A stretch of DNA of 64,000 nucleotides from Actinomadura litoris (GCF_009733595.1 NZ_WOFH01000014.1:62001-126000); one strand, 5' to 3'; numbered from the stretch's first letter, positions 44,869 to 54,095 are shown. Notes: generated by a model not told the origin, from the sequence alone. Numbers and translations: made by a program.

Positions 44869-46122
44869 TCACCTGGCATGGGCCAGGCGGCGGCCGAGGC
44901 GCTGGGCGGGCCTCTCGACGTAGCGGTGCGCGAGCCACGCCGACACGAGGACGGCCGACACGAGCACGACGTACCAGGCCAGCCGCTGGTGGCCCGGGAT
45001 CGAGGCGGGCTCGCCGGTCAGCCGCCAGATCACCTGCACGACCATCGGGTGCAGCAGGTAGACCGAGTAGCTCACGAGCCCCAGCCACACGAGGACGCGG
45101 GGCATCGCGCGGTGGCGCAGCGCGAGCCCGCCGAGGAAGGTCAGCCACGCGGCGGCGACGGCGATCGACCAGTCCCGGCCGAGCGGCTGCGGGCCGCCGC
45201 TCAGCGCCCAGGCGGGGGGCGTCCGCAGCCCCGCGATCAGCACGAGGACGGGCACGACCGCGACCATCGCGGCGCCCGGCCAGGGGCGGAGCCGCCCGTC
45301 CTGGACGGCGCGGACGGCCGTCCCCGCGAACATCGTCGCGATGATGCACAGGCTCTCGACCCCGCCGATGCGGCTGTCGAGGATCAGCAGGGTCAGCGCG
45401 AGGGTCGCCACGACCGCGACCCCGGCGCGCCGGACCGCGCGGCGCCCGCTCAGCAGCGCGGCCAGCCCCGCGACGAGGACGAGGGCGGCGACGAACGTCG
45501 TCCCGCCCGGCCACCGCGAGGCGAGCAGCCCGCTCGGCAGCGCCACCCCGAGGATCGCGGCGGCGACGCCGAAGCCGAGCGCGACGCGGGCGCTGGCGCG
45601 GCGCGCCCCGGCGAGGAACAGCGCGGTGACCAGCAGGTAGAACACCATCTCATACGACAGCGTCCAGAGGACGTTGACGGCGTTCGGGACGCCGAGCAGG
45701 TCCTGCAGCATCGTCAGGTGCGCCAGCGCGGACGTCCAGGGACGCTCGTCGAGCGCGGCGGGCAGCCCCCAGGAGACCCCCGTGGCGCCGAGCAGCAGCG
45801 CCAGGCCGACCGCCACGAGCCACGCCGGGTACAGCCGGAAGAACCGGCCGATCCAGAACTCGCGCACGTTCCCGCGCCGCTCCAGCGAGAACGGCACGAC
45901 GTAGCCGCTGACGAGGAAGAACACGAACACCCCGTACCGGCCGAAGTCGAACCAGGGGCTCGCCGTGCGGCGGACCTCCGGCAGCAGCACGTCGAGGGAG
46001 TGCTCGAACACCACCACCATCGCGGCGAGGCCGCGCAGGGCGTCGAGCCAGCCCATCCGGGACGATCTCACCGGAGGGGCGCCGATGTCGGTTCTGGGCG
46101 GGGTCAGAGTGTTCGTCGGCAT
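44869..46122 (-). CDS. Membrane acyltransferase (acyltransferase-3 family)
   Basis: 417 residues starting MPTNTLT at 46122. The family start is clear: MGWLDALRGLAAMVVVFEHSLD, with the catalytic His-type motif in the first helix, then YGVFVFFLVSGYVVPFSL and an R-x-x-R pair in IGRFFRLYPAWL. About ten membrane helices follow, ending in a basic tail. These enzymes move acyl groups onto sugars or peptidoglycan precursors at the membrane. The acceptor is unknown. Confidence 0.88.
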   Translation of the reverse strand: MPTNTLTPPRTDIGAPPVRSSRMGWLDALRGLAAMVVVFEHSLDVLLPEVRRTASPWFDFGRYGVFVFFLVSGYVVPFSLERRGNVREFWIGRFFRLYPAWLVAVGLALLLGATGVSWGLPAALDERPWTSALAHLTMLQDLLGVPNAVNVLWTLSYEMVFYLLVTALFLAGARRASARVALGFGVAAAILGVALPSGLLASRWPGGTTFVAALVLVAGLAALLSGRRAVRRAGVAVVATLALTLLILDSRIGGVESLCIIATMFAGTAVRAVQDGRLRPWPGAAMVAVVPVLVLIAGLRTPPAWALSGGPQPLGRDWSIAVAAAWLTFLGGLALRHRAMPRVLVWLGLVSYSVYLLHPMVVQVIWRLTGEPASIPGHQRLAWYVVLVSAVLVSAWLAHRYVERPAQRLGRRLAHAR

Positions 46123-46175
46123 CCGGGACACCCTAGGGGCCGTTCCTCCCCGCGCCCGGCGCGTCGCCTGAACAC

Positions 46176-47381
46176 TTACTGAACGCTGTGGCTCGCGGCG
46201 GTGACCCTGGGTGAGGCGGCCGGACGCAGCAGCACCGGATACAGCAGGGCGGCGGCGACGTGCAGCGCGGCGATCGCCAGCAGCAGCGCGGCGGCGGGAA
46301 GCCCCGCCGCGGCGCCCGTGAGCGCCGCCCCGGCCGCCGCGGCGGTGATCTTCAGACCGGCCCCGATGGTGAAGACCTGCGGGCGCGTCCCGGGCGGCGC
46401 GTGGTCGGCGCGGAGGCGGAGCGTGGCCGTCAGCAGGGGGCCGTCCATCAGCCCGGCTGTGACGAACGCCACAGTGACGAGGGCGAAGGACGGGGCGATC
46501 GCCGCCGCCGCGAGCACCGCCCCGGTCGCCAGGAGGCTGAGGCCCGCCGTCCGCTCGGCCGACAGCCGTGTGCCGCGGCGGGCGACCGCGAGGGACCCGG
46601 CGAGGGCGCCCACGGCGAACGCGGTCATCAGGACGCCGCCGCCCTCCTCGTGCCCCCTGGCGCGGGCGAGGAGCGCGGCGGTGGTGGTGAGCCCGCCGAC
46701 CCCGACGAACGCCAGGCACGTGACCATGGTGATCGCGCGCAGCTCCCGCGTCCGCCACACCGCCGCGAGCCCCGAGGTGAGGTCGGCGCGCAGCCCCGCC
46801 GCCCGCTCCGGCGGATCGGTGGCGCGGCCCGCCGCGACGAGCGGCAGCGCCGCGGTCAGCGCCGCCGCGACGGCCGGGGCGCAGGCGAGCACCAGCGAGG
46901 CCGCCCCGGCGGAGACGGCCCCGGTGAGCACCCCGGCCACGGCGGGCCCGGCGACGGAGGCGGCGTTGTAGGACGCGGCGTCCAGCGCGTAGGCGCGGGT
47001 CCGCCCGGGGCCCTCCGGGGCGAGCCCGGCGACCAGGCTGGACAGGCCGCCCGACACCACCGGCCCGCACGCGCCCCCGGCGGCGGCCGCCACCAGCACG
47101 AGCGCCACCGGCGCCCGGCCGAGCAGCACCGCCACCGCCGCGAGCGAGGCCGCGTAGCCGCAGAGCGCCGCCGAGTAGAAGGCCCGGGGCCGCCGCACCC
47201 GCGCCGCGAGCCCGCCCGTCAGCGGCGCGGCCAGCACGTGCGGGGCCATCCAGGCGGTCAGCGCGAACGCGCCCGAGGCTGGGGAGCCGGTCCGCTCGGC
47301 GGCCAGGAGCACCACGGTCACCGCCACGCCCTCCTCCGCGAGCCGGGCGAGGAAGGCCACGGCGAGATAGGCACGCAGCAC
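46176..47381 (-). CDS. MFS transporter
   Basis: 401 residues, about twelve hydrophobic helices, with a shortened MFS loop GGLAARVRRPRAF after helix 2. The GTG start follows a full AAGGAGGT ribosome site. It is transcribed divergently from a CGNR zinc-finger gene with an inverted repeat between them, so that protein may control it. Substrate unknown; most relatives are drug or metabolite exporters. Confidence 0.82.
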   Translation of the reverse strand: MLRAYLAVAFLARLAEEGVAVTVVLLAAERTGSPASGAFALTAWMAPHVLAAPLTGGLAARVRRPRAFYSAALCGYAASLAAVAVLLGRAPVALVLVAAAAGGACGPVVSGGLSSLVAGLAPEGPGRTRAYALDAASYNAASVAGPAVAGVLTGAVSAGAASLVLACAPAVAAALTAALPLVAAGRATDPPERAAGLRADLTSGLAAVWRTRELRAITMVTCLAFVGVGGLTTTAALLARARGHEEGGGVLMTAFAVGALAGSLAVARRGTRLSAERTAGLSLLATGAVLAAAAIAPSFALVTVAFVTAGLMDGPLLTATLRLRADHAPPGTRPQVFTIGAGLKITAAAAGAALTGAAAGLPAAALLLAIAALHVAAALLYPVLLRPAASPRVTAASHSVQ

Positions 47382-47392
47382 ACGGACCTCCT

Positions 47393-47422
47393 TGTAACGG
47401 CTTATAATGAAAAGACGTTACA
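47393..47422. promoter_or_regulatory. Inverted repeat between MFS and CGNR genes
   Basis: TGTAACG (47393-47399) and CGTTACA (47416-47422) form perfect 7-bp arms around an AT-rich 16-nt centre containing TTATAATG. It sits in the 56-nt divergent promoter region and is a good operator candidate. Confidence 0.5.
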
Positions 47423-47437
47423 GGATGGAGGGGACGC

Positions 47438-47989
47438 ATGGGCGACGGCGGACGGGGCTTCCGGCCGGTGGAGCGGCTCGTCGAACTGGCGAACGCGGTC
47501 CGCGAGGATCCGGCGCTCCCGGCGGAGGCGATCGCGGGGATGCTCGTCCGGCACGGCGAGTCGCCCGAGGACGTGACCGGCGCGGCCTTCACCGCCGGCG
47601 ACGCCCGCGACCTGCGGGCCGCCGTCGTCCGGCTGACCGGCGTCCTCACCGAGACCGACCCCGACCGGGCCGCCGAGGCGGTCAACGACCTGCTCACCGA
47701 GTGCGGGGCGCGGCCGCGCCTGTCCCGCCACGACGGGCACCCGTGGCACCTGCACGTCGACCGGGGCGACGACGCGTCCTGGGCCGACTGGCTCCTCGCC
47801 TCCAGCGCCCTCGCCCTCGCGCAGCTGTTCAGCGAGGCCGGGCGGCCCGCCTGGGGCGAGTGCGCCGCGTCCGGATGCTCGCGGATCTTCGCCGGGACCG
47901 GCACCGGCGCCGCGCGCCGCCACTGCTCCCCGGCCTGCGCGTCACGCGAGCGCGTCGCCGCCCACCGCAGGCGGCGCGGCGCCCGCTAG
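47438..47989 (+). CDS. CGNR zinc-finger protein (ABATE/CGNR family)
   Basis: 183 residues. The N-terminal part is an ABATE-like domain; the C-terminal zinc finger reads WGECAASGCSRIF, then RRHCSPACASRERVAAHRRR, giving the C-x(4)-C and C-x(3)-C pairs of the family. Members are thought to be stress-related DNA-binding regulators. The divergent MFS gene is the likely target. Its stop overlaps, on opposite strands, the stop of the methyltransferase gene (shared CTAG). Confidence 0.82.
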   Translation: MGDGGRGFRPVERLVELANAVREDPALPAEAIAGMLVRHGESPEDVTGAAFTAGDARDLRAAVVRLTGVLTETDPDRAAEAVNDLLTECGARPRLSRHDGHPWHLHVDRGDDASWADWLLASSALALAQLFSEAGRPAWGECAASGCSRIFAGTGTGAARRHCSPACASRERVAAHRRRRGAR

Positions 47990-48900
47990 GCGGAGGCCCG
48001 GACGCCGACCCCGCAGTACAGCAGCGCCGGGCGCGACGGCGGGGGGACCACGCTCGCCGGCCGCGCGGACGCCGGACGCGCCGGCGGAGCCGGATCGGGA
48101 GACCAGCGCGTGAGCGGCACGACGCCGGGCGCGAGCGGGGTGAACGGGTCGAACAGCCGCTCGACCTCGGCGGCGCCGCGCGGCACGAACGGCACCCCGC
48201 TCGCCTCCCGGTACAGCCGCGTCGCCTCCGCCGCCTCGGGCGCGAAGTCAGCGGTCGCGTGCGCCACGACCAGCGCGCTGCCCGGCGCGACCGCCTCGCC
48301 CAGCGCCGCGACGGGCCCGTGCGGGTCGTCCAGGAAATGCAGGACCGACGACAGCACCAGCGCCACCGGCTCGCGCGGGTCGATCAGCCGCCGCCACTCC
48401 GGGCTGCCGAGGATCGCGGCGGGGTCGCGCAGGTCGGCGCGCAGCGCGGCGATGTTGCCGTCCTCGATCAGCAGCGCGCGGGCGTGCGCGATGACCAACG
48501 GGTCGTCATCGACGTAGACCACGCGGGAGCCCCAGGTGTGCCGGGCGGCCATCTGGTGCAGGTTGTCGGCGGTCGGCAGCCCGCAGCCGAGGTCGACGAA
48601 CTGCCTGATGCCGCGCCCGGCGAGCGCCCGGACGGCGCGGGCGACGAACGCGCGGCCCTGCCGGGCGGACTCGGCGGCCTGCGGCAGCACCCGCAGGATC
48701 CGGTGCGCGAGGTCGCGGTCGGCGGCGTAGTTGTCCTTGCCGCCGAGGAAGTAGTCGTGGACGCGGGAGATGCCCGGCCGGTGCAGGGCGAGCGTCTCCC
48801 TGGGCTCCGCCTCGGGCGCGACCCGCAGGGCGCGGACGCCGAGGGCGGGAACGCTCACGCGAGCCTCGCGGGGTGCCGCTGTGTCGTCATCGCTCGTCAC
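47986..48900 (-). CDS. SAM-dependent methyltransferase (DUF574 / Methyltransf_19)
   Basis: 304 residues. Motifs of this actinobacterial family are present: RPGISRVHDYFLGGKDNYAADR near residue 41, the SAM site FVDLGCGLPTADNLHQ, VVYVDDDPLV, and LSSVLHFLDD. Genes of this family are numerous in Streptomyces and Actinomadura; their substrates are not known. A Pro-rich tail precedes the C-terminus. The gene converges on the CGNR gene with overlapping stop codons. Confidence 0.88.
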   Translation of the reverse strand: MTSDDDTAAPREARVSVPALGVRALRVAPEAEPRETLALHRPGISRVHDYFLGGKDNYAADRDLAHRILRVLPQAAESARQGRAFVARAVRALAGRGIRQFVDLGCGLPTADNLHQMAARHTWGSRVVYVDDDPLVIAHARALLIEDGNIAALRADLRDPAAILGSPEWRRLIDPREPVALVLSSVLHFLDDPHGPVAALGEAVAPGSALVVAHATADFAPEAAEATRLYREASGVPFVPRGAAEVERLFDPFTPLAPGVVPLTRWSPDPAPPARPASARPASVVPPPSRPALLYCGVGVRASA

Positions 48901-49199
48901 CTGTCGCCTTCGCCGGACGGGAGCATGCGGGGCTCGTCTCCGACGTTAGGCGGCCATGGTCACGGCGCGCCACGCACGGCCGATCGGATGACCGAAAGCC
49001 GTCCGGTATCTGGCCGCATCGGGCCAGCGGCGTTTCGGCCACGGACGCGGCGGACGGCGGTGCACCGCAACGCGCAGCAGGAACGCGGCACTGGGACCCG
49101 CCATCGCGGGCCCGAAGCCGCTCCGGGCGGACGCCTCCTCCGATTGACCGATTCCGGCCATGACAGCGACTTAACCCGGGACGGTCGCCGCGTGTCGGA
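48901..49199. other. About 300 nt without a recognisable gene
   Basis: Lies upstream of the DUF574 gene and downstream of the GNAT gene, both on the minus strand. I see no coding potential with a ribosome site, no clear hairpin and no repeat of note. Confidence 0.4.
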
Positions 49200-49874
49200 T
49201 CAGCCGGTCTCCCCGCGCTCCCCGGCCGTCCCGCGCTCCCCAGGGGGCTCGGGGTCCCGCCACATGAGCCACACCGGCGGGCAGCCCTTCCCCGGCAGCG
49301 CGAGCTCCCGCGTCACCCGAAAGCCGAAGCGTTCGTAGTACGGAACGTTCCGTTCCTTGGAGGATTCCAGGTAGGCGGGGACCCCGGACGCGTCGCAGCG
49401 GTCCAGCCGCGACCGCAGCAGCGCACCGCCGAGGCCGAGGCCCTGCGCCGGCGGGTCCGTGCCGAGGACCGCCAGGTACCAGTGCGGCTCCCGGGGGTGG
49501 TGCTCCTCGATCGCGCCGAGGGTCCGCAGCGCGATGGGCAGCCGCGTCCCGAAGACGCCCAGCAGCTGTCCGAGCAGCGAGAGCTGCCGCCCCGCCGACA
49601 CCTTCCAGTGGTCCGGCGGGTCCCAGAACGCGGCGGCCTCCACCGCCCCGTCCCGCCCGGCGGCCTCGCTGGCGGCGTGCGGCAGGTGGACGTGCCGCAG
49701 CGCGACGCCGAACAGCCGGCCGAGCCTGCGCACCCGGGACGCCTCGTCCGGGAGCAGCCAGCCCCAGACCGGGTCGTCGTCGAACGCCCGTCCGAGCACG
49801 GCGGAGACGGCCGCCACGTCGGCGGCCGCCGCCACGCGGACCGTCGGGGACGGCTGGGATTGCGACGGCGTCAT
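49200..49874 (-). CDS. GNAT acetyltransferase
   Basis: 224 residues. The GNAT pattern is visible in VRVAAAADVAAVSAVLGRAFDDDP at the start, the acetyl-CoA loop VLGTDPPAQGLGLGGALLRS and the later NVPYYERFGFRVTREL. This is the type often seen next to toxin-free regulatory genes in actinobacteria; the target is unknown. A Gly/Glu/Arg-rich tail ends the protein. Confidence 0.83.
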   Translation of the reverse strand: MTPSQSQPSPTVRVAAAADVAAVSAVLGRAFDDDPVWGWLLPDEASRVRRLGRLFGVALRHVHLPHAASEAAGRDGAVEAAAFWDPPDHWKVSAGRQLSLLGQLLGVFGTRLPIALRTLGAIEEHHPREPHWYLAVLGTDPPAQGLGLGGALLRSRLDRCDASGVPAYLESSKERNVPYYERFGFRVTRELALPGKGCPPVWLMWRDPEPPGERGTAGERGETG

Positions 49875-49985
49875 AGGGGGCCTCCTCGGGGAACGCGGTG
49901 ATCCTCACCGCGCCGCCGTCCCGCCGTCAAGGACGCCGTGTCCCTCCCCGTCCGGGACCGGATCCGCCCGGGGGCGGCCCCGGGA

Positions 49986-50459
49986 TCACTCGGGGATCAG
50001 CCGCGCGTGGACGGCGCGCCGCTCCGCCCGCGCGCGCCCCAGCTCCTCCAGCACGAGCGACGCGCCGACGCCGAGGAGCCAGCTGTCCTTGAGCAGCGGG
50101 ATGCCCTGCTGCGTGGGGCGCACCCCGCCCTCCTCGCGCATCCCCGGCAGCCGCAGGTACAGCCCGGTGAGGCCGCCCGCGAACGCGGTGAGCGCGGCGC
50201 CCGCCAGCAGCGACGGCACGAAGGGGGTCATGAGCGCGGCGCCGAGCGCCACCTCGGCGGTGCCGAGCCGCCGGGTGAACTCCCGGGGGTCCTGCGACTC
50301 CAGGAACGGGTAGGCGGTCGTCGCCATACCGTGCGTGCCCTCGGCCACCTCGTCCACGCCCTTGAGCTTCGAGACGCCCGAGTTCAGGACGAAGGCGCCC
50401 ACGATGAGGCGGACGGGCATCTGGTGCGTGCGGGCTGAGAAGCGCATCGTTCCCCACAT
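49986..50459 (-). CDS. DoxX-like membrane protein
   Basis: 157 residues from the ATG at 50459 (an in-frame ATG at 50447 is equally possible). Four hydrophobic segments and PVRLIVGAFVLNSGVSKLKGV near the start fit the DoxX family of small four-helix membrane proteins. Function in this context is unknown. Confidence 0.7.
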   Translation of the reverse strand: MWGTMRFSARTHQMPVRLIVGAFVLNSGVSKLKGVDEVAEGTHGMATTAYPFLESQDPREFTRRLGTAEVALGAALMTPFVPSLLAGAALTAFAGGLTGLYLRLPGMREEGGVRPTQQGIPLLKDSWLLGVGASLVLEELGRARAERRAVHARLIPE

Positions 50460-50578
50460 GGATCGGACGGGCCGGGCGACACCGATCATTCCCGCGCCAC
50501 GTCCCTTACACGCGATGCCCCGGTCAAGACTCGGCATCCGCCTCACCACGGCCGACGCCACGGCGACCGTGCCCGCTA

Positions 50579-50622
50579 CCCCGGCGGGAGCAGGCGCGGG
50601 GGCCGCGGTGCTCCCGCCGGGG
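50579..50622. repeat. Perfect 14-bp inverted repeat
   Basis: CCCCGGCGGGAGCA (50579-50592) and TGCTCCCGCCGGGG (50609-50622) with a 16-nt loop. It lies between the divergent DoxX gene and the membrane-protein gene at 50719, so it is not a simple terminator of either. Confidence 0.65.
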
Positions 50623-50718
50623 CAGCGCCGAAGCCTCCGGCCGCCCGACGACGCCGCCCCGACCCGCCCCCCATGATCGGCGCGACCGATCTGGAACCGG
50701 AAGCCGGGAGTGGCGAAG

Positions 50719-51258
50719 ATGTCCGTCCTTCAGCGGGAGGCGCCCGCCGCCGCGGGCCGGTGGCGGCCCCGCCCGTCCGTCCGCAAGTCGATCCTGCTCG
50801 TGCACGTCGCCGCCTCCGTCGCGCTGCTGGGCGAGGTGTGGGGCCTGGTCGTGCTGAACCTCACCGCCACGCTGACCGGCGACCTCGGCCTCGCGGGCGC
50901 CGCCTACCGGCTCATGGGCACGCTGGTCTTCGCCGGGGGCATCCCGCTCAGCCTCACCGCGCTGGCCAGCGGCGTCGCGCTCGGCCTCGGCAGCCACTGG
51001 GGCCTCGCCCGGCACACCTGGGTGTTCGCCAAGCTGCTCCTGCTGCTCGGCGTGATCCTCTGCGGGATGCTGCTGTTCACGCCCGAGGCGATGGCGGGGG
51101 CGATGAGGGCGTCGACACGCGGCGGCGCCCGCCCGGAAGGCCGCCAGTGGGGTCAGGTCGCGGTCGTCTCGACGCAGCTCGCGATGCTGCTCACCGCCAC
51201 CGGGCTGTCGGTGTTCCGGCCGCGCGGGCGCCTGCGCTGGACCCGCCGCCGGTCATGA
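50719..51258 (+). CDS. Integral membrane protein, DUF2269-like
   Basis: 179 residues from the ATG at 50719, which has GGGAG eight bases upstream. Four hydrophobic helices (for example KSILLVHVAASVALLGEVWGLVVL and WVFAKLLLLLGVILCGMLLF) and a His in the first helix fit the DUF2269 family. No function is known. Its end overlaps the convergent LysR gene by 6 nt. Confidence 0.65.
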   Translation: MSVLQREAPAAAGRWRPRPSVRKSILLVHVAASVALLGEVWGLVVLNLTATLTGDLGLAGAAYRLMGTLVFAGGIPLSLTALASGVALGLGSHWGLARHTWVFAKLLLLLGVILCGMLLFTPEAMAGAMRASTRGGARPEGRQWGQVAVVSTQLAMLLTATGLSVFRPRGRLRWTRRRS

Positions 51259-52158
51259 CCCTCCGCTCCCGCCCGCCGAGACGGCCTGGAGCGCCTCCAC
51301 GCACGCCTCCACCGCCGGGCCCGCCTCGCCCGTCCGCCACACCGCGTACACGCGCTGGCGGATCGGCGGGCGGGTCGGCAGGAGCACGACCCCGTCGGGC
51401 ACCGGGTCGCGGCCGAGGCGGGGGACCAGCGCGGCGGCGAGCCCGGCCGAGACGAACGCGAGCTGGGCCCGGTAGTCGGCGACGTTGCACGCGATGTCGG
51501 GCTCCACGCCCTGCTCGCGCAGCGTCTGGACGAGCTGTCGCTCACAGGTGGTCCCCGCGGTCCAGGCCGCCCAGGGCAGGCCGAGCGGCTCGTCCAGCCC
51601 GGCCGAGCGGCGCCGCGCGAGCGGATGGCCGGCGGGCAGCGCCAGGTCGACCAGGTCCGCCGACAGCGGGACGCGCGACACCGACGCGGGCATCGGCGTC
51701 GGCGCGGTGTCCCAGCTCTCGACCACCGCGATGTCGAGATCGCCCCGTTCGAGCGCCGGGAAGACGCTGTCCGCCTCGCCCTGGCGCAGCGTCGGGGACA
51801 GCGCCGGGTGCCGCTCGGCCAGCACGGCGAGCGCGTCCGGCAGGACGGTGCGCGCCACCGCGATGATCGCGCCGATCCGGACCGGGCCCGCCGCCGCCTC
51901 GCGCAGCCCGTCCAGCTCCGCCCGCGCGGCCGACAGCTGCGCCAGCACCCGCCCGGCGTGCCCGGCGAGGACGTGCCCGGCGCGCGTGAGCCGCACCCCC
52001 CGCCCGTGCGGTTCGAGCAGCCGGTGCCCGGTCTCCCGCTCCAGCTTCGCGAGCTGCTGCGACACCCCGGACGGGGTCACGTGCAGCGCCTCGGCCGCGC
52101 CCGCGACCGAGCCGTGCACCGACACCGCGTGCAGGGCCCTGAGCCGGTCGAGGTTCAC
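51253..52158 (-). CDS. LysR-family transcriptional regulator
   Basis: 301 residues. The winged helix-turn-helix spans about 1-60 (MNLDRLRALHAVSVHGSV, then PSGVSQQLAKLERE), followed by the two-lobed effector domain. The GTG at 52158 has an excellent GGAAGGAGG site. It is divergent from the DMT transporter gene at 52262, a common LysR arrangement, and probably controls that gene. Confidence 0.9.
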   Translation of the reverse strand: MNLDRLRALHAVSVHGSVAGAAEALHVTPSGVSQQLAKLERETGHRLLEPHGRGVRLTRAGHVLAGHAGRVLAQLSAARAELDGLREAAAGPVRIGAIIAVARTVLPDALAVLAERHPALSPTLRQGEADSVFPALERGDLDIAVVESWDTAPTPMPASVSRVPLSADLVDLALPAGHPLARRRSAGLDEPLGLPWAAWTAGTTCERQLVQTLREQGVEPDIACNVADYRAQLAFVSAGLAAALVPRLGRDPVPDGVVLLPTRPPIRQRVYAVWRTGEAGPAVEACVEALQAVSAGGSGGS

Positions 52159-52187
52159 CGCCGCCTCCTTCCCGCCATGATGATCAC

Positions 52188-52199
52188 AGTAGTACTACT
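52188..52199. promoter_or_regulatory. Palindrome in the LysR-DMT divergent promoter
   Basis: AGTAGTACTACT is a perfect 12-bp palindrome in an AT-rich patch between the two divergent genes. Candidate binding site for the LysR protein. Confidence 0.4.
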
Positions 52200-52261
52200 A
52201 CCGAATTCTATTGAAGAACATTCGCTTGTGCTAACGGGTTGGAGGGCGGCAGCGTGGACGG

Positions 52262-53293
52262 GTGCGAACCATCGACCCCCGACTGCTCCTGGCCGCCGGC
52301 GCCGCGTTCATCTCGGTGTCGGCGATCCTCGTCGCGCTCTCCGGCGTCTCGGCGGGCACGGCGGCGCTCTTCCGCTGCGCGCTCGCGCTGCCGGTGCTGG
52401 CCCCGCTCGCGCTGCGGGAGCGGCGCCGCGCGGGCCCGCGCCGCCGCCGGGGCGTGGACGCGGCGGCCGGGCTGCTGCTCGGCGCCGACCTCGTGCTGTG
52501 GGGCGCCGCCATCGGGGAGGTCGGCGCGGGCGTCGCGACCGTCCTGGTCAGCGTCCAGGTCGTGGTGGTGCCGCTGCTCGCCTTGGCCGTGCACGGGGAG
52601 CGCCCCACGCGCGCGTTCGCGGCGGCGGTCCCGGTCATGCTGGGCGGTGTGGCGCTGGCGGGCGGGCTCGCCGACACCGGGCCGCAGGCCGCCGGGGCCG
52701 TGCGGGGCGTCCTGTACGGGACGGCCGCCGGCATCACCTACGCCGGCTACCTGTTCCTCACCCGGTTCGCCGGGCGCGGACAGCCGCACCGGGCCACGCC
52801 GGTGCTGCTGGCGACGGCCGGGGCGGGGGCCGCGTCCGCCGCGCTCGGGATCCCCTGGCAGGGCGTCGACCCCGCCCCCGGCTGGGCGGCGCTCGGCTGG
52901 CTCGCCGCACTGGCGATGACGGGCCAGGTGTGCGGCTGGATGCTGATCGGCGCCGGGCTGCCCCGGGTCCGCGCCGAGACCGGCGGCACGCTCCTGCTGC
53001 TGCAACCGGTGCTCGCCGTCGTGTTCGGGGCCGTGGTGCTCGCCGAGCGGCCCTCGTGGGCGCGGATCGCGGGCTGCGTGCTCGTGGTGTCGGCCGTGCG
53101 ACTGGCGGCGGGCCGGCCTTCGGCCAGGGGCTCCGCGCCGGACGAGGTCAGAGCCGCATGTAGACCCGGATCGCGGTCCCGTCCGGACCGGTGTGCACCC
53201 GGACGAGATCGGCGAGATGGTTCACCAGCAGGATCCCGCGCCCGCCATGGGGGCTCATGTGCGCCGGACGGCGTCCCGCGAGCGGGTCGGTGA
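52262..53293 (+). CDS. EamA/DMT-family transporter
   Basis: 343 residues, ten hydrophobic helices in two EamA repeats, ending with TGGTLLLLQPVLAVVFGAVVLAERPSW and a last helix. The final roughly 50 residues are an Arg/Pro/Ser-rich tail that reads antisense to the end of the next gene (146-nt overlap), so the true protein may be shorter or this tail may be a by-product of a lost stop. Start GTG; no good ribosome site. Likely a metabolite exporter controlled by the divergent LysR. Confidence 0.8.
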   Translation: MRTIDPRLLLAAGAAFISVSAILVALSGVSAGTAALFRCALALPVLAPLALRERRRAGPRRRRGVDAAAGLLLGADLVLWGAAIGEVGAGVATVLVSVQVVVVPLLALAVHGERPTRAFAAAVPVMLGGVALAGGLADTGPQAAGAVRGVLYGTAAGITYAGYLFLTRFAGRGQPHRATPVLLATAGAGAASAALGIPWQGVDPAPGWAALGWLAALAMTGQVCGWMLIGAGLPRVRAETGGTLLLLQPVLAVVFGAVVLAERPSWARIAGCVLVVSAVRLAAGRPSARGSAPDEVRAACRPGSRSRPDRCAPGRDRRDGSPAGSRARHGGSCAPDGVPRAGR

Positions 53294-54095
53294 TCGTCCC
53301 GGCGTCCCGGACCTCGCACACGAGGAGCCCGTCCTCGGCCCAGATCCGCACCGTCCCCGACCCGCCGCCGTGCACGCAGGAGTTGGAGGCCAGCTCGTTG
53401 ACGGCGATCTCCAGGTCGTCCACCGCGCGGGGCGCGAGGCCGAGCCGGGCCGCCCACCCGCACGCGAAGTCGCGGACGCGGAGCAGCCCGCCCAGGTCGA
53501 AGTCCATCCGGTACGCCACCGGCGGCTCGGGCAGCGGCCGGTTGTAGTCGCTGATCACCCGGTGCGGCGCGTAGTCGCCGCTCGCGCTCTCGCCGTCGCG
53601 GTCGATGACGACCGGGTGGGTGGCGCGGGCGTCGGCGAGCACGAGCGGGGCGAGCCCGGCGACGTCGTAGGGGCACAGGATCGCGACGTCCCGCCCCTCG
53701 AACGCCAGGTTGATCAGCGCCTCGTGCTGGGCGCACGCCGGGTACTCGGTGTCGGAGCGGCCGGGCCAGATCGGCTCGCCGATGATCCGGACGCGGCGCG
53801 CGGCGTGCCGGTCGGCGAACTCCCGCAGGACGCCCGGGATGATCCGGCCGGGGTTGCGGCCCGCCTCGGACATGTCCAGCCACGTCACCTCGGCGGCGGC
53901 CGCGCCGAGCGCGTCGCGCAGCGTCTCCAGGCGGGGCCCCGGCACCGCCACGGCGACCGGCTCGCCCGCCTCTCGGCCGGCGCGGATGAACGGCACGGTG
54001 CCCGCGAGGTACTCATCCTCGCCGTGGTAGAAGAGCGCGGGATGCGCGAACGGACCCCCGGGCGGGGAGCCCGGGTGCGCGCACGGGACCCTCAT
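53148..54095 (-). CDS. MEDS-HATPase regulator (anti-sigma factor kinase-like)
   Basis: 315 residues. The N-terminal half resembles the MEDS domain (HPALFYHGEDEYLAGTVPFIRAGREAGEPV; later CPYDV), and the C-terminal half is a GHKL ATPase of the RsbW type (VNELASNSCVHGGG, then HGGRGILLVNHLADLV). Such proteins bind sigma factors or their antagonists in actinobacterial stress pathways. No sigma factor gene is adjacent. It starts at the ATG at 54095. Confidence 0.83.
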   Translation of the reverse strand: MRVPCAHPGSPPGGPFAHPALFYHGEDEYLAGTVPFIRAGREAGEPVAVAVPGPRLETLRDALGAAAAEVTWLDMSEAGRNPGRIIPGVLREFADRHAARRVRIIGEPIWPGRSDTEYPACAQHEALINLAFEGRDVAILCPYDVAGLAPLVLADARATHPVVIDRDGESASGDYAPHRVISDYNRPLPEPPVAYRMDFDLGGLLRVRDFACGWAARLGLAPRAVDDLEIAVNELASNSCVHGGGSGTVRIWAEDGLLVCEVRDAGTITDPLAGRRPAHMSPHGGRGILLVNHLADLVRVHTGPDGTAIRVYMRL

